64,000 nt of DNA from Mesorhizobium sp. M7A.F.Ca.US.008.03.1.1 (GTDB lineage: Bacteria; Pseudomonadota; Alphaproteobacteria; Rhizobiales; Rhizobiaceae), in assembly GCF_003997495.1 (NCBI RefSeq), contig NZ_RZRU01000006.1, positions 1 to 64,000 of the forward strand. The letters are read 5' to 3'. A program made the position numbers and the translations under genes. This document shows, one piece after another, positions 34,461-43,214 of the stretch. Numbering within the stretch: the first letter of the stretch is position 1; each line of letters begins with the position of its first letter. A model generated the notes under the pieces. It did not search any database and was not told the DNA's origin. It worked only from the letters and a program-made list of their open reading frames with translations.

Positions 34461-37156
34461 CAGTGTCCCCCTTCGACGGTCTTGACGACCATCAGTTCAT
34501 TGCCGCGCTCGTCGATGGCTTTGACGGCGATGCGCTTCTTGTCGCCAAGAATGAACGGCTCGCTGACCGTCCCTGCCAGGTGCTCCCACACGCCGTCGCT
34601 GAACTGGCCTTTAAGTGATTTTTGCAGGTTGTCCCACGCGCTAGTCTTAGGGAAGAATACCTGTGTCGCCATAAACACCATGCCGTTGTAGTTGCTATCG
34701 AGCATCCAACACGGCAGGTTTTCGGCCGCGACCTCCTCCGTCTCCATCGTATCGGGGCGAAAAATGTCGAGGCCCTTCACGACAACGCGATGTAGCAAAC
34801 TTCCATCCTTCTCCTTCCCGGCCGGTTCAAGCGCCACGTCCGGCAGGCCGGTGATGGAGAAGATTTCGCTCGTCTTGGCGGTCTTGAGCAGGTCCGACAT
34901 GACAACGTCGGGCGTCACCGACACGTAGGTCGTCGGCACCTTGAGCCTGCCGAGCATTTCGCGCGCCTTCGGGTCGATGGCGAAGCCGAACAGGAAAAGC
35001 TGCTGGAAGCCCTGCTGCAACGCCTCGGTATGGGCGTCGTACACGTACTGCGATCCGATGGCACCGTCTTCGGGACCAAACACAAACGCGATGCGTTTGT
35101 CGGTGCCGTTCTTTGCAACGCCCTCTGCGTGAAGATATTCGCGATCGGCGAGCGGGCTTATGGATTCCAGTTGCAGCGTAACGTTTCCGGGCAGTTGCAA
35201 TGTCTTGCTCTGCCGCAGCACTTGGATCATGCGGTCGAGATAGGCACGTGGGTTGGCCGAAACTGCATGGGGTGCGGGGAGACCGGAATCTTCCTCGAGG
35301 CTCATTGCGGCCTGAATGGTGGCCTCTACCGTGAAAGGTCCACAAACCCGCGTGACCTTCTCGTTGACCTCCGCGCGGTCAACAAGAACCTCCATCTTGG
35401 GATCCTCGTCGTTGGCGACGGATTTGAGGGTGATACGCGGCACCAAGCCGCCGACCTCCTCTCCTTTCTTGTTTCGCTTGCGCTGGTAAATGAAACCGCC
35501 CGCCGGACCTTTCGCGGGCTCTTTCAAGCGATACCAGGGGAAGGTGCTCGTCAGCAGCCGCTGCCGCGCCAAGGCAACGGGGACGCGTGACGTGTCCACT
35601 GTAATCCAACGCCGTCCCCACATCTCCGATGCGTAGGCGGTCGTTCCAGAGCCGCATGTGATGTCCAGCACCAAGTCGCCGGGCTCGGTGGTCATCTGGA
35701 TGCACCGTTCCACGACCTTAACGCCGGTTTGGACGACATAAACCTTGTCGTCGGTGAAGTTGCCGGTGATCGTGTCGGTCCAGATATTGCCGGTTTGCTG
35801 AAATGGAAAGTCATCTGCGAAGCGGCGATAGCGGATGCTGTTCTTGGCGACATGGATGCGCCCGGCTGCGGCCAGCTTGTTCATGCCGTCGGGATAGTTG
35901 GCTTTCCAATGCGAGTTGGCGCCGGGCAAATAGGTCTTGCCTTCAAAGGCGAACGGCTGCGGCTCCGAAGCCGCGCCCTGTGATTGAAGATCGCCAGGAT
36001 TATACGGCCGCGCCCCGTCGGGAAGTTCCTCTTCGCCCCTTGCCTCGGCGGCCTTAACACCGCGATAGGTGCCGTCCGGCAGGATGACCCAAGTTGCATT
36101 TCCCTTGCCGAGTTCGACGGGTTGCGGCTGGAACACCTTGTTGTAGCTAACGTGAGCCGGGCTCTTTGCATACCAAAGTAGGAAGTCGCCAACTGTCGGC
36201 AGTGTTGTCGAGTCAAACCCGGACGTGGTCTGGAAACTGATCTGCGAAACGAAGCCATCCGGGAAAACCTCATCCAGGACTTCGCGGACGTGATGGATGT
36301 TGTCGTCCGATATCTGGACGAAGATCGAGCCCGACTCGGTCAGAAGCTCTCGCGCAAGTGTAGCACGGTCCCGCATATACATGAGATACGAGTGCAGCCC
36401 AAGCTCCCATGTATCGCGGTACGCCTTCACCATTTCTGGCTCGCGGATCATCTCATTATCCGATCCGTGCGTGACCCGGTTCTTGCGGACGAAGGGCTGG
36501 AAGTTCGACCCGAATTTCACACCGTAGGGCGGATCGAAGTAGATCATCTGCGCCTGACCGCCCATGCCCTCGTATTCAACCAGCGAGTTCATGACCTGCA
36601 ACGAGTCGCCAAGGATGAGACGGTTTGTCCATGGCCCCTTATGTTCGTAGGCGTCCAGCTTGTCGGCAACATCAAGATTGGTGTCGCCGAACATGTCGAG
36701 ATTGGTGCCGAGCGCCTTATGGGATGTCAGTGTTTCGAGGATCGCCTGTGTGGAATGTCGTTCGTGCACGAACAGAGGCAGCGTCGGCACCGTGACCTGC
36801 TGGCGCTCGGCCTTGCCCGTCCAATTCAGGAAAGGCTTTGTCAGGCTGCGTAGGCGGGCGACGCATTGTGACAGCGAAGCAAAACTCTCGCCGTTGCCCG
36901 CCCATACATGCGGGAAGGAGAAAACCTTGGCTTCGCCCTCTTCCGCCGAGTCCGCGACCAGGCTTAGCAACCATTCGGCAAAGGCGCGGTCAGCACTCTC
37001 GTCCCACGAAAGTTCGGGCGCAAGGCTGGAGTCGTAGCGGTAGGTTTTCGGTGCCTTCTTGTTCGAGAACTGGGCTTCAACACCCGCGTCGGGGCGCTGC
37101 ACAGACTCTTGGCCGTGCTTATAAACCGAAGCGGCCGGTTGATTGTCCTGCGCCAT
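34460..37156 (-). CDS. DNA adenine methyltransferase (type III Mod-like)
   Basis: An 898-residue beta-class N6-adenine methyltransferase: the catalytic motif IV MIYFDPPYGVKFGSN (Asp208 to Tyr211) precedes the SAM-binding motif DLVLDITCGSGTTAYASEMW (about 490-510). The target-recognition region lies between, and an extended C-terminal domain follows (about 550-898), longer than in classical Mod proteins. The N-terminal 170 residues are extra and Asp/Glu-rich. It is the first gene of the Mod-Res-UvrD-sacsin operon. The start is the ATG at 37154-37156. The recognition sequence cannot be derived from the protein. Confidence 0.88.
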   Translation of the reverse strand: MAQDNQPAASVYKHGQESVQRPDAGVEAQFSNKKAPKTYRYDSSLAPELSWDESADRAFAEWLLSLVADSAEEGEAKVFSFPHVWAGNGESFASLSQCVARLRSLTKPFLNWTGKAERQQVTVPTLPLFVHERHSTQAILETLTSHKALGTNLDMFGDTNLDVADKLDAYEHKGPWTNRLILGDSLQVMNSLVEYEGMGGQAQMIYFDPPYGVKFGSNFQPFVRKNRVTHGSDNEMIREPEMVKAYRDTWELGLHSYLMYMRDRATLARELLTESGSIFVQISDDNIHHVREVLDEVFPDGFVSQISFQTTSGFDSTTLPTVGDFLLWYAKSPAHVSYNKVFQPQPVELGKGNATWVILPDGTYRGVKAAEARGEEELPDGARPYNPGDLQSQGAASEPQPFAFEGKTYLPGANSHWKANYPDGMNKLAAAGRIHVAKNSIRYRRFADDFPFQQTGNIWTDTITGNFTDDKVYVVQTGVKVVERCIQMTTEPGDLVLDITCGSGTTAYASEMWGRRWITVDTSRVPVALARQRLLTSTFPWYRLKEPAKGPAGGFIYQRKRNKKGEEVGGLVPRITLKSVANDEDPKMEVLVDRAEVNEKVTRVCGPFTVEATIQAAMSLEEDSGLPAPHAVSANPRAYLDRMIQVLRQSKTLQLPGNVTLQLESISPLADREYLHAEGVAKNGTDKRIAFVFGPEDGAIGSQYVYDAHTEALQQGFQQLFLFGFAIDPKAREMLGRLKVPTTYVSVTPDVVMSDLLKTAKTSEIFSITGLPDVALEPAGKEKDGSLLHRVVVKGLDIFRPDTMETEEVAAENLPCWMLDSNYNGMVFMATQVFFPKTSAWDNLQKSLKGQFSDGVWEHLAGTVSEPFILGDKKRIAVKAIDERGNELMVVKTVEGGH

Positions 37157-37918
37157 CTATTCTCCTCCCCATCTGAGCCGCCTTGTCGCTCTTGCGCTCA
37201 CGACAGGCTCGATACTTCTGCCATACTGACAACAAGAGCGGTAAAGAAAATGGCTGGCAAAGCCGAGCCAATGCGGGACGACATCAAATTTCGTCAGTCT
37301 GGATCAAGGTTCGGATTTTCTGGCTAATCTCGCAGCGCAACATCCTCACTGCCTTGCAAGTCTGCGCCTTGTGCCAAGTTTCGTCTGAAGGGAACTCGTT
37401 GAACTTTGCCATAACTGCCGGTCAAGCCAGCCTGCATTCGACCGGCGATTGGCTTGGGCATTTCCATGGACGCCCCTGATGTCAAGATCGGCGACATGTG
37501 CCACAAGAGCCGCGTGGAGGTGTTCGCGAGCAACTACACACTCTACAGCGGCACCGGCGGATGAACGCAATCTGCCACCAATTTGTGCCGAAGTCTGGTA
37601 ACCGAACGCGATAACGGCTACCAACACGGTCGAAGCATAATCATCCACTGGCCGCCCTCATTATTGGAAGCGGCGTCGTTCGAGTCCAATTTAGACTACG
37701 GTCCGCTGATGGACTGGACGCACCTCACGTAATTTGCTCGCCAATTCAGTATCTTAGCAAAGTGATCAGTTCGCCCTAGAAATGTTTGTAGCAACTGTCC
37801 GGCTTTCTGGTGCAATGATTCCGTCGAAAGCAAAACATATGAAAGCAAAAACATACCATTGACTCCTCGTCAAAATGGACTTCAATATGTAGAAGTTCTT
37901 AGCGAGAGGGGGGCTCCT
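37157..37918. other. Long divergent intergenic region
   Basis: 762 bp separate the minus-strand methylase operon from the plus-strand secreted-protein operon. I see no intact gene. A short plus-strand frame ending at 37564 (ending SNYTLYSGTGG) and a minus frame at 37346-37648 have no recognisable content or ribosome-binding site. The last 120 bp are AT-rich and contain two copies of GAAAGCAAAA (37825 and 37841 area), probably promoter DNA for the exported-protein operon. Confidence 0.5.
37859..37888 (+). promoter_or_regulatory. Candidate promoter of the four-gene exported-protein operon
   Basis: A TTGACT -35-like hexamer at 37859-37864 is followed 17 to 18 bases later by TCAATA/CAATAT at 37882-37888, and the operon start codon lies about 30 bases further. 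The preceding AT-rich stretch fits a promoter. Based on consensus similarity only. Confidence 0.35.
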
Positions 37919-39322
37919 ATGAAATCCATAATTTTTGGTGTTTCGACAATTTCCATGCTTGCGGCGTCGCCGGCGGGTGCAACGACCACAACTGAACTTG
38001 CGATGTCATTGTATACCAAGATGTCAGATATTGTCATGCCTGGCGGCAATCGGTTGGAAGTGGGCAAGAGTTACTTCGTCATTGCGAACCCTGGCATCGT
38101 TGTCGGCAATCCGTCAGATTTCGGCGGCGACACGGCAATCGAGGAGCTCATATCGCAAATCGATATGGTGCCGGAGCAAGGACCTTTCTATCAACCTACC
38201 GCGTTCCATCTGTCGCAGTTGTACAGGACTTCGATCGGACAGCTGTCGGTCCCGCAGCCACCGAACAAGGCTGATTTGGAAGCCAAGTATAATGCGCTTC
38301 GTGCAGAAGAGGATGGCGACCTTAAGCCGGTGTATGACCAGTACACCAAGCTATCTGATGATCTTGATGCCGTAGAGGCTGAGATTGACGAATATAAACG
38401 CGCTCAAGCGGCATTGCTCAAAGTCGACCCATCAACAATACCTGAGACAACTGAATTGAAAAACAAGAGAAGAAGAGCCAGGACGAAGGTAGATGAATTT
38501 CCTGGTATAGTGAAGATGGCGTCCCATATTGCATCTGTGCAGTCAGTTTCGACTTCACTACCAGATGTGTGGAGAGCCGAGCTCATCAAAAATTTCAATC
38601 GCCACAACAGAGGTCAAAATTTTCCGGACTATCTCTTCTACCCTGCGGTCAAAACATGGGACTCAATCAAGTGGACCACCTATTCGTTCAATGAATCCGA
38701 TCTCAGTTCCGTCTCGGTCGATGAATTCAAGTCGTCAGGCGGGCGTGCCGGACTCGACGGCATCTTTGGTGGGATAATCGGCGGCAGTGCCGCAAACAGC
38801 GAGCAATGGAATTGGAGTGATATCGAGGGGACTAACCTTGATGTCAAATTCGACCTTGGTCGCGTCGGCATCTACCGACCCTGGTTCGATCCGACCGTAT
38901 TCACGTCAAAGCGCTGGCGGTTCGACGACGGAGAGTTCGCCTGCAACGTCTGGAGTGATGGCGACGTCTCGGAGGCCAATGACGAGGCCGGACGCAAAAA
39001 GGAATTGATGCCCTTCTATGTGAAGAGCCTGATCCTCGCCAAGAACCTTAAGATGCATGGCAGATGGAGCAAGGACTTCAAGAGCGAATACACGAAGAAC
39101 GAATCCATGGGTGGCCGCGTGCGCTTCGGATTTTTCTCGGCAGGCGCCAGCAAGAGCCACACCTATACAAAGAAGGAGAGCCGGTCGCAGCTCTCGGATA
39201 CAGGTATCGAAAACGCAGATATCCAGATCATCGGATTCATCGTGCAACCGCTTCCATTGACGCCCAATCCCGCGGATATGACTGGCTACACTTGGGAGAA
39301 GCCGCTCCCAACCTGCAATTAG
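37919..39322 (+). CDS. Exported protein of unknown family, gene 1 of four
   Basis: A 467-residue protein. Residues 1-22 form a signal peptide (MKSIIFGVSTISMLAASPAG, cleaved after AGA or nearby). Residues about 120-210 are a charged coiled coil (DDLDAVEAEIDEYKRAQAAL). The C-terminal half is rich in aromatic and glycine residues, with FDLGRVGIYRPWFDP, MPFYVKSLILAKNLKM, GRVRFGFFSAGASKSHTYTK and a proline-rich end. The ATG at 37919 follows a GAGAGGGG site; the frame extends 20 codons upstream but those look non-coding. It is the first of four same-strand genes, all exported, ten bases before gene 2. I recognise no domain. The glycine/serine-rich amphipathic stretch would fit membrane interaction, but this is speculation. 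Confidence 0.8.
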   Translation: MKSIIFGVSTISMLAASPAGATTTTELAMSLYTKMSDIVMPGGNRLEVGKSYFVIANPGIVVGNPSDFGGDTAIEELISQIDMVPEQGPFYQPTAFHLSQLYRTSIGQLSVPQPPNKADLEAKYNALRAEEDGDLKPVYDQYTKLSDDLDAVEAEIDEYKRAQAALLKVDPSTIPETTELKNKRRRARTKVDEFPGIVKMASHIASVQSVSTSLPDVWRAELIKNFNRHNRGQNFPDYLFYPAVKTWDSIKWTTYSFNESDLSSVSVDEFKSSGGRAGLDGIFGGIIGGSAANSEQWNWSDIEGTNLDVKFDLGRVGIYRPWFDPTVFTSKRWRFDDGEFACNVWSDGDVSEANDEAGRKKELMPFYVKSLILAKNLKMHGRWSKDFKSEYTKNESMGGRVRFGFFSAGASKSHTYTKKESRSQLSDTGIENADIQIIGFIVQPLPLTPNPADMTGYTWEKPLPTCN

Positions 39323-39332
39323 GAGCGCCGAG

Positions 39333-40424
39333 ATGTTGTGGCGAGCGTCGCTGGTTCTCGGCCTCGGACTTTCATATGCGCCGGCATGGGCGCAGGAGGC
39401 AACGCTAAAGGATATTGCCCCCAGTCAAGACAATTTCGTGCTCGAAGTAAGATCCTTGCCAATCCATCCATGGTTCGGGTCTGGATCAGGGCGAGATTGG
39501 GATGCGCCGCTTTCCGCGACGTTCGACCAGATCTTTGTAAAGGATGGTTCGTCCGTCGCGGCACTGGAAGGCGTCCGCGTGGCCGACCTGTTGCTCGCGT
39601 TCCTCGACGACCAGATTGCGCAACCTGCACCCGCGGAGAATCTTCCGGCGGATGTAAAGGCGGCGCTCGGTCGCGAAGCCGAGGTCAAGGCAGAAATTGC
39701 TGCACTTGAAGACAAGATCGCGGTGGCTTCCGGATCCGAAAGGGTCAAGCTTCGACGTGAGCTGGAAAAGTTGGAGCAGGAGCTGGTTTCCCTGAGCTTC
39801 GTCACCTCAGCGGTGAGCCCGGACGATGGCTCGTTCTATAAGGACTTGCGGGCAAAGGCGAAGAACTACGTTCTCTCCGATGGCGGACTTCGGTTGGATA
39901 TCAAGCCCCTTGTTGGGGCCTACGCGGTCGTAAACGACTGGAAAACGGTTGTGCTGCAAGGAACCGACTGCCCTGCACTTGCGCCCGCTGGGGCGCAGGA
40001 CGCAGCGAAAAACCTGGCCTCGCTTTCCACCTTCGCAGAAGTCACGCGGCTAGCGATCACGCGCAAATGGGCCAGTACGGTTTTTGGTACCCGAAAGGAA
40101 TTCACCTTCAATTCTCCGTCGGCTGAACACGCTAATCTTGCCGGGCTTGCCGAGAAAACCGCCTACCGGATCGATGCGCTCTATCTTGCGCGGCGCATCG
40201 AACTTCGAGGCGCAATTTCCCTCGACGACATCAATCTACTCGCGGCTGAATCACCTGAGCCCGTTCTGCTAGTAGGTTGTACTCAGGTGAGTTTCACGAA
40301 GGGCCTAGGCTTTAAGGGGCTCAGCACTTTCCCGGTTTCGCTCGCAAGCGGGCTCGCTGTGAATTTCCCGCAGATTGTGGGCATCGAGCTCAGCCCCCTT
40401 CCTGCGGTAAAATTCAGTGACTAG
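39333..40424 (+). CDS. Exported coiled-coil protein of unknown family, gene 2 of four
   Basis: A 363-residue protein with a signal peptide ending near APAWA (MLWRASLVLGLGLSYAPAWA), then SQDNFVLEVRSLPIHPWFGS, a strong coiled coil at about 105-155 (REAEVKAEIAALEDKIA then LRRELEKLEQELVSL), and a C-terminal beta-rich part. An AGGAG site lies eight bases ahead of the ATG. Its stop overlaps the start of gene 3 by eight bases (GTGACTAG). It probably lies in the periplasm or on the outer surface. No family recognised; real-gene status is supported by the signal peptide, the coding-like frame and the overlap. Confidence 0.8.
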   Translation: MLWRASLVLGLGLSYAPAWAQEATLKDIAPSQDNFVLEVRSLPIHPWFGSGSGRDWDAPLSATFDQIFVKDGSSVAALEGVRVADLLLAFLDDQIAQPAPAENLPADVKAALGREAEVKAEIAALEDKIAVASGSERVKLRRELEKLEQELVSLSFVTSAVSPDDGSFYKDLRAKAKNYVLSDGGLRLDIKPLVGAYAVVNDWKTVVLQGTDCPALAPAGAQDAAKNLASLSTFAEVTRLAITRKWASTVFGTRKEFTFNSPSAEHANLAGLAEKTAYRIDALYLARRIELRGAISLDDINLLAAESPEPVLLVGCTQVSFTKGLGFKGLSTFPVSLASGLAVNFPQIVGIELSPLPAVKFSD

Positions 40425-41409
40425 GACCGGAGCTGCCATTTTTGCGTTGTCATTGATGGCCGGACCCACATCCAGCCGTAGCGCCGAGTATCCTGAAATC
40501 GGTTGGCAACCGATGCAAATCGTCACCTTCGATGCGACGGATTTCGCAGCAACTAAGGCTGTGCTTTCCGGTACGCTCAAGGACTTTGAGGTCGCGAACG
40601 GCGCGACGCTCACTACATTGGATGATCTTCTTGCTCTCGTCGGCCGAGCGGGAACCATCGAGAAAAACCCACCTGCCACTGAATTCGAGCTCCGTCGGCG
40701 GGCCTTGGCCAAGCGTAGACTGGGGTTTTCGAACGACGACATTGCCAATCAAATTCGTCTCGACGAGATGATTGCACCGTTTATCCTTGATCCCGACCGA
40801 GCGAAGCCCGGCAACCTTTTGCTCGACGTTCTTCAAAACGACGTCTTGCGCAAAATCTGTTCGATCGTCGATCTTTCCTCGTTCGACAATCACGGGTTTT
40901 CTCCCACCAACAGATACGAGGCGCTGCAGCTTATCGGGAGCGCAAAGAGCTCCACGTTTTTGGACCCAGGCGAGGTTCAAATCGACCCCGATCTATTCGC
41001 TGGCGACGAATGGTGGGATACATACGACCTGTGGTACGGCGACCTGGTGGACGGACCGGTCAGTTCGTTTGGACGAAGCCCGGGGGTCATTCCTCTTGGA
41101 TCCGTGCGCGTCGCGGTTCTTCCCATCGGGATTAAAGGTCTGACCCCGACGATCCTCTCCCATATCTCGTTCAGGCAAAAAATGAGTGACACCGAGGTCG
41201 CCAGCTTGCCGGAGAAAGTGCGCCTCCCAACGGCGTTGGTGGTGGGGGTTTCGCTTGGAGCCAGTCAATTCAAACTGGCGGAAAACAAGCACCTTTCCGT
41301 TCCTGTAAGCGAATGGTCAAAAATTCTGAAAAGCCGCCTGGACCTAGCGGATGGAAAATACTTCATATTCGGCGTGTTCTATCAGACCGTAGGTTTGAAT
41401 CATGACTAG
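40417..41409 (+). CDS. Exported protein of unknown family, gene 3 of four
   Basis: A 330-residue protein starting at a GTG inside the stop region of gene 2. An N-terminal signal sequence (MTRTGAAIFALSLMAGPTSS, cleaved about residue 23 after SRSA) is followed by PEIGWQPMQIVTFDATDF. The mature part is mixed alpha/beta with one long helix near residues 85-130 (RRRALAKRRLGFSNDDIANQ, RLDEMIAPFIL). There is no catalytic motif that I recognise. Its stop overlaps the gene 4 start by eight bases (ATGACTAG), the same junction type as with gene 2, so translation is coupled across all three. Confidence 0.78.
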   Translation: MTRTGAAIFALSLMAGPTSSRSAEYPEIGWQPMQIVTFDATDFAATKAVLSGTLKDFEVANGATLTTLDDLLALVGRAGTIEKNPPATEFELRRRALAKRRLGFSNDDIANQIRLDEMIAPFILDPDRAKPGNLLLDVLQNDVLRKICSIVDLSSFDNHGFSPTNRYEALQLIGSAKSSTFLDPGEVQIDPDLFAGDEWWDTYDLWYGDLVDGPVSSFGRSPGVIPLGSVRVAVLPIGIKGLTPTILSHISFRQKMSDTEVASLPEKVRLPTALVVGVSLGASQFKLAENKHLSVPVSEWSKILKSRLDLADGKYFIFGVFYQTVGLNHD

Positions 41410-42322
41410 GTGGATTTGGGCAGTCTGGATACTGCTTTTTGCCGTATCATACGCAGAGGCCGAAGAGGCCAAGCTGTATGCACCTTTCCTTTCCTACGCC
41501 TACAGTGTCGACAAGCCGGATCAGGACAGCATCATCGACTATTCAGACCGGATTTTTGCAATCATCGACAACAGCATCGTACTTACGAATTTCCGCTTCA
41601 GTCAGGTTTATTCGAACATTCTGTACTCTCCGACCGTCACGGTGGAGCGGCGTCCTTTCTACGAGGAGATGAAAGAGCGGACGGAGGCGGCGAGACGTAT
41701 TTCCGGGCAGAACATCAAGATCGACGAGGGGATCACCAAGATTACCAGCTTGGCGAGCTTGACCCGTCTGGGAGTTTTGGACCAGGAGTGCTCGTCAAAG
41801 TCGTTTCCCGAAAAGCCGGATGGCCGGGTGCGGATATTCGACTACGTTCTTGACGTTAAGTGCCTGGCGACTCTCGGCGGCGATGTGGGGGCGGATCTCA
41901 TTACCTATCTGCGAGACAGCCTGATCGCAAACGACCTCGAGGTCAACGCCGCCCGACAGCTGTTTCTTGCGAGCTATGACCAGACGTCCCCCGCATTTGC
42001 CGTGTCGCACGATATTTTATTGCGAGGAAAGGCGACCGAGTTCGGCGAAAACTCCAAAAACATCAGCATTCGCCATATCACCTTCACCCGCGGCTGGTTG
42101 GACAAGACGCTGTTGATGTCCCACGCCGACGACCGGTACGCCATGTACCGGAACCAGCTGGTTTTCTCCGCGCAAAGGTCGGTGGAGGAGCCGAAGAACT
42201 ATTGTTACATCGAGGCAATTAACATCATTTGCAACAAGGCGGCATCGGGTGAGCATTGCGTGATCGAAAGCGCCAGCTGTCAGCCAATCCCCGACTATCT
42301 GGTCCTCGGCGATTTCCGTTAG
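41402..42322 (+). CDS. Exported protein of unknown family, gene 4 of four
   Basis: A 306-residue protein with a signal peptide (MTRWIWAVWILLFAVSYAEA, cleaved after AEA) and a mature start EEAKLYAPFLSYAYSVDKPD. There is a helical middle (EEMKERTEAARRISGQN). Cysteines cluster near the C-terminus in NYCYIEAINIICNKAASGEH and following residues, which suggests disulfides in the periplasm. The ATG overlaps the stop of gene 3. It is the last gene before the right attachment repeat of the island. No homology recognised; the function may be tied to the three upstream exported proteins, since all four are co-transcribed. Confidence 0.78.
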   Translation: MTRWIWAVWILLFAVSYAEAEEAKLYAPFLSYAYSVDKPDQDSIIDYSDRIFAIIDNSIVLTNFRFSQVYSNILYSPTVTVERRPFYEEMKERTEAARRISGQNIKIDEGITKITSLASLTRLGVLDQECSSKSFPEKPDGRVRIFDYVLDVKCLATLGGDVGADLITYLRDSLIANDLEVNAARQLFLASYDQTSPAFAVSHDILLRGKATEFGENSKNISIRHITFTRGWLDKTLLMSHADDRYAMYRNQLVFSAQRSVEEPKNYCYIEAINIICNKAASGEHCVIESASCQPIPDYLVLGDFR

Positions 42323-42872
42323 CGGCATACCTTGAGCGTGGTCTCCCGGCATTCAACTTGACGTTTCCGCCCCTGATCGATCAACCCTCGTCTATGACTG
42401 GGCACGTGTGGTCTGATGCTGACCGATTGCAAGCTTCTTCGAGGTGAGGCCGCGCAGGCTCGTGTGCTGGTGAGAACGATCACTTATGGTTCTTGAAGGG
42501 TCGGACGCGAAGGGCGTATTGGCAGCACTTTTGGTTGCCGGGGGTTGAGGCGCGGTCAGTGACTTGAAAGCTAGCGAGGCCTTCGCAGCAACCCAGTTCC
42601 TGGCGGCGCAGAAAAAGCCGGCACGGTCCTTAACGGTTACAAGTCGGCTGCTTGAACGACCGTGACCAGGGCAGTGGCCGATGCCGACAATTCCCACCCG
42701 CAATCTCTCGTCAAATTGTTCCTAGAGCCGAATCCGATATTCGAATTTCTATCGTAAGCGCATGTAGTTCGGCCTGGTGCGCGGCCCAAAAAGTTCGAAA
42801 GGCTTCAACTTGCTGTCAGGCCGCACGCCGACGATAGCAAAACAGCGCCTCCTCAATAGTGGGTGTTGCGAT
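42323..42872. other. Spacer between exported-protein operon and right island end
   Basis: No gene is recognised. A minus-strand frame of 103 codons at 42392-42703 has no ribosome-binding site and no known content; it may be a decayed gene. The spacer ends with the right attachment repeat. Confidence 0.5.
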
Positions 42873-42892
42873 GTAGCGGTCTCCCGCTACCA
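42873..42892. repeat. Right attachment repeat of the island
   Basis: GTAGCGGTCTCCCGCTACCA, identical to 11163-11182. On the complement it encodes VAGDRY in an open frame that continues IATPTIEEALFCYRRRAA to the left. The base before it is T where the left copy has G, so one arm of the flanking inverted repeat is one base shorter here. Confidence 0.7.
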
Positions 42893-43214
42893 AGTTCTTC
42901 ACATTCGTTTTGATGCCGTGGGAAAGACATTCTCTCCTGGGAGCACGGCGAGATGTCGCGCGATTTCGATTCCGCGAATCCTCGCGCGATCGAAACGCTG
43001 ACATTTCAATCAAGTCCAGCATCGCCTCTGCAGGAATCAAAATCGTCAGCCGGCCAGCTGCGGTGCGAAGAGCCCGCCTATCCGCCTGGCAGCCTCGGGT
43101 TGTTATTATAGCAATATGTATATTAGCTATTCCTTGACAATCGATCTAGGCTCTGGTTTCCTGATTTAACGGGTGTTTAACCAAGTTCGTTGTGTTTTTT
43201 CGGACGGTGTTGGT
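42893..43214. other. Right flank of the island with AT-rich palindrome
   Basis: No gene. The far part (43100-43145) is very AT-rich and holds a near-palindrome at 43108-43130 (ATAGC-AATAT-GT-ATATT-A-GCTAT) and a TTGACA-like -35 element at 43134-43139. These are candidates for the promoter/operator of the LuxR-type regulator gene that begins at 43215. Confidence 0.5.

Larger units (their letters stand above)
11163..42892. mobile_element. 31.7 kb serine-recombinase island with mobilisation and defence genes
   Basis: The interval is bounded by identical 20-bp direct repeats at 11163-11182 and 42873-42892. It contains a large serine recombinase whose gene overlaps the left repeat, a relaxase with oriT and accessory transfer genes, an AlpA-like regulator, two sets of nuclease/methylase/helicase genes, and broken IS and HEPN-like genes. 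The flanks are an ABC/monooxygenase operon and a secretion locus, both of normal chromosomal style. The boundaries are inferred from the repeats, and excision has not been shown. With a relaxase and oriT but no coupling protein or type IV secretion genes, it is best described as a mobilisable rather than self-transmissible element. Confidence 0.7.

Noticed and set aside
42392..42703. 103-codon minus-strand frame near the right island end
   Set aside because: There is no start signal or known domain. It may be a decayed gene but cannot be supported.
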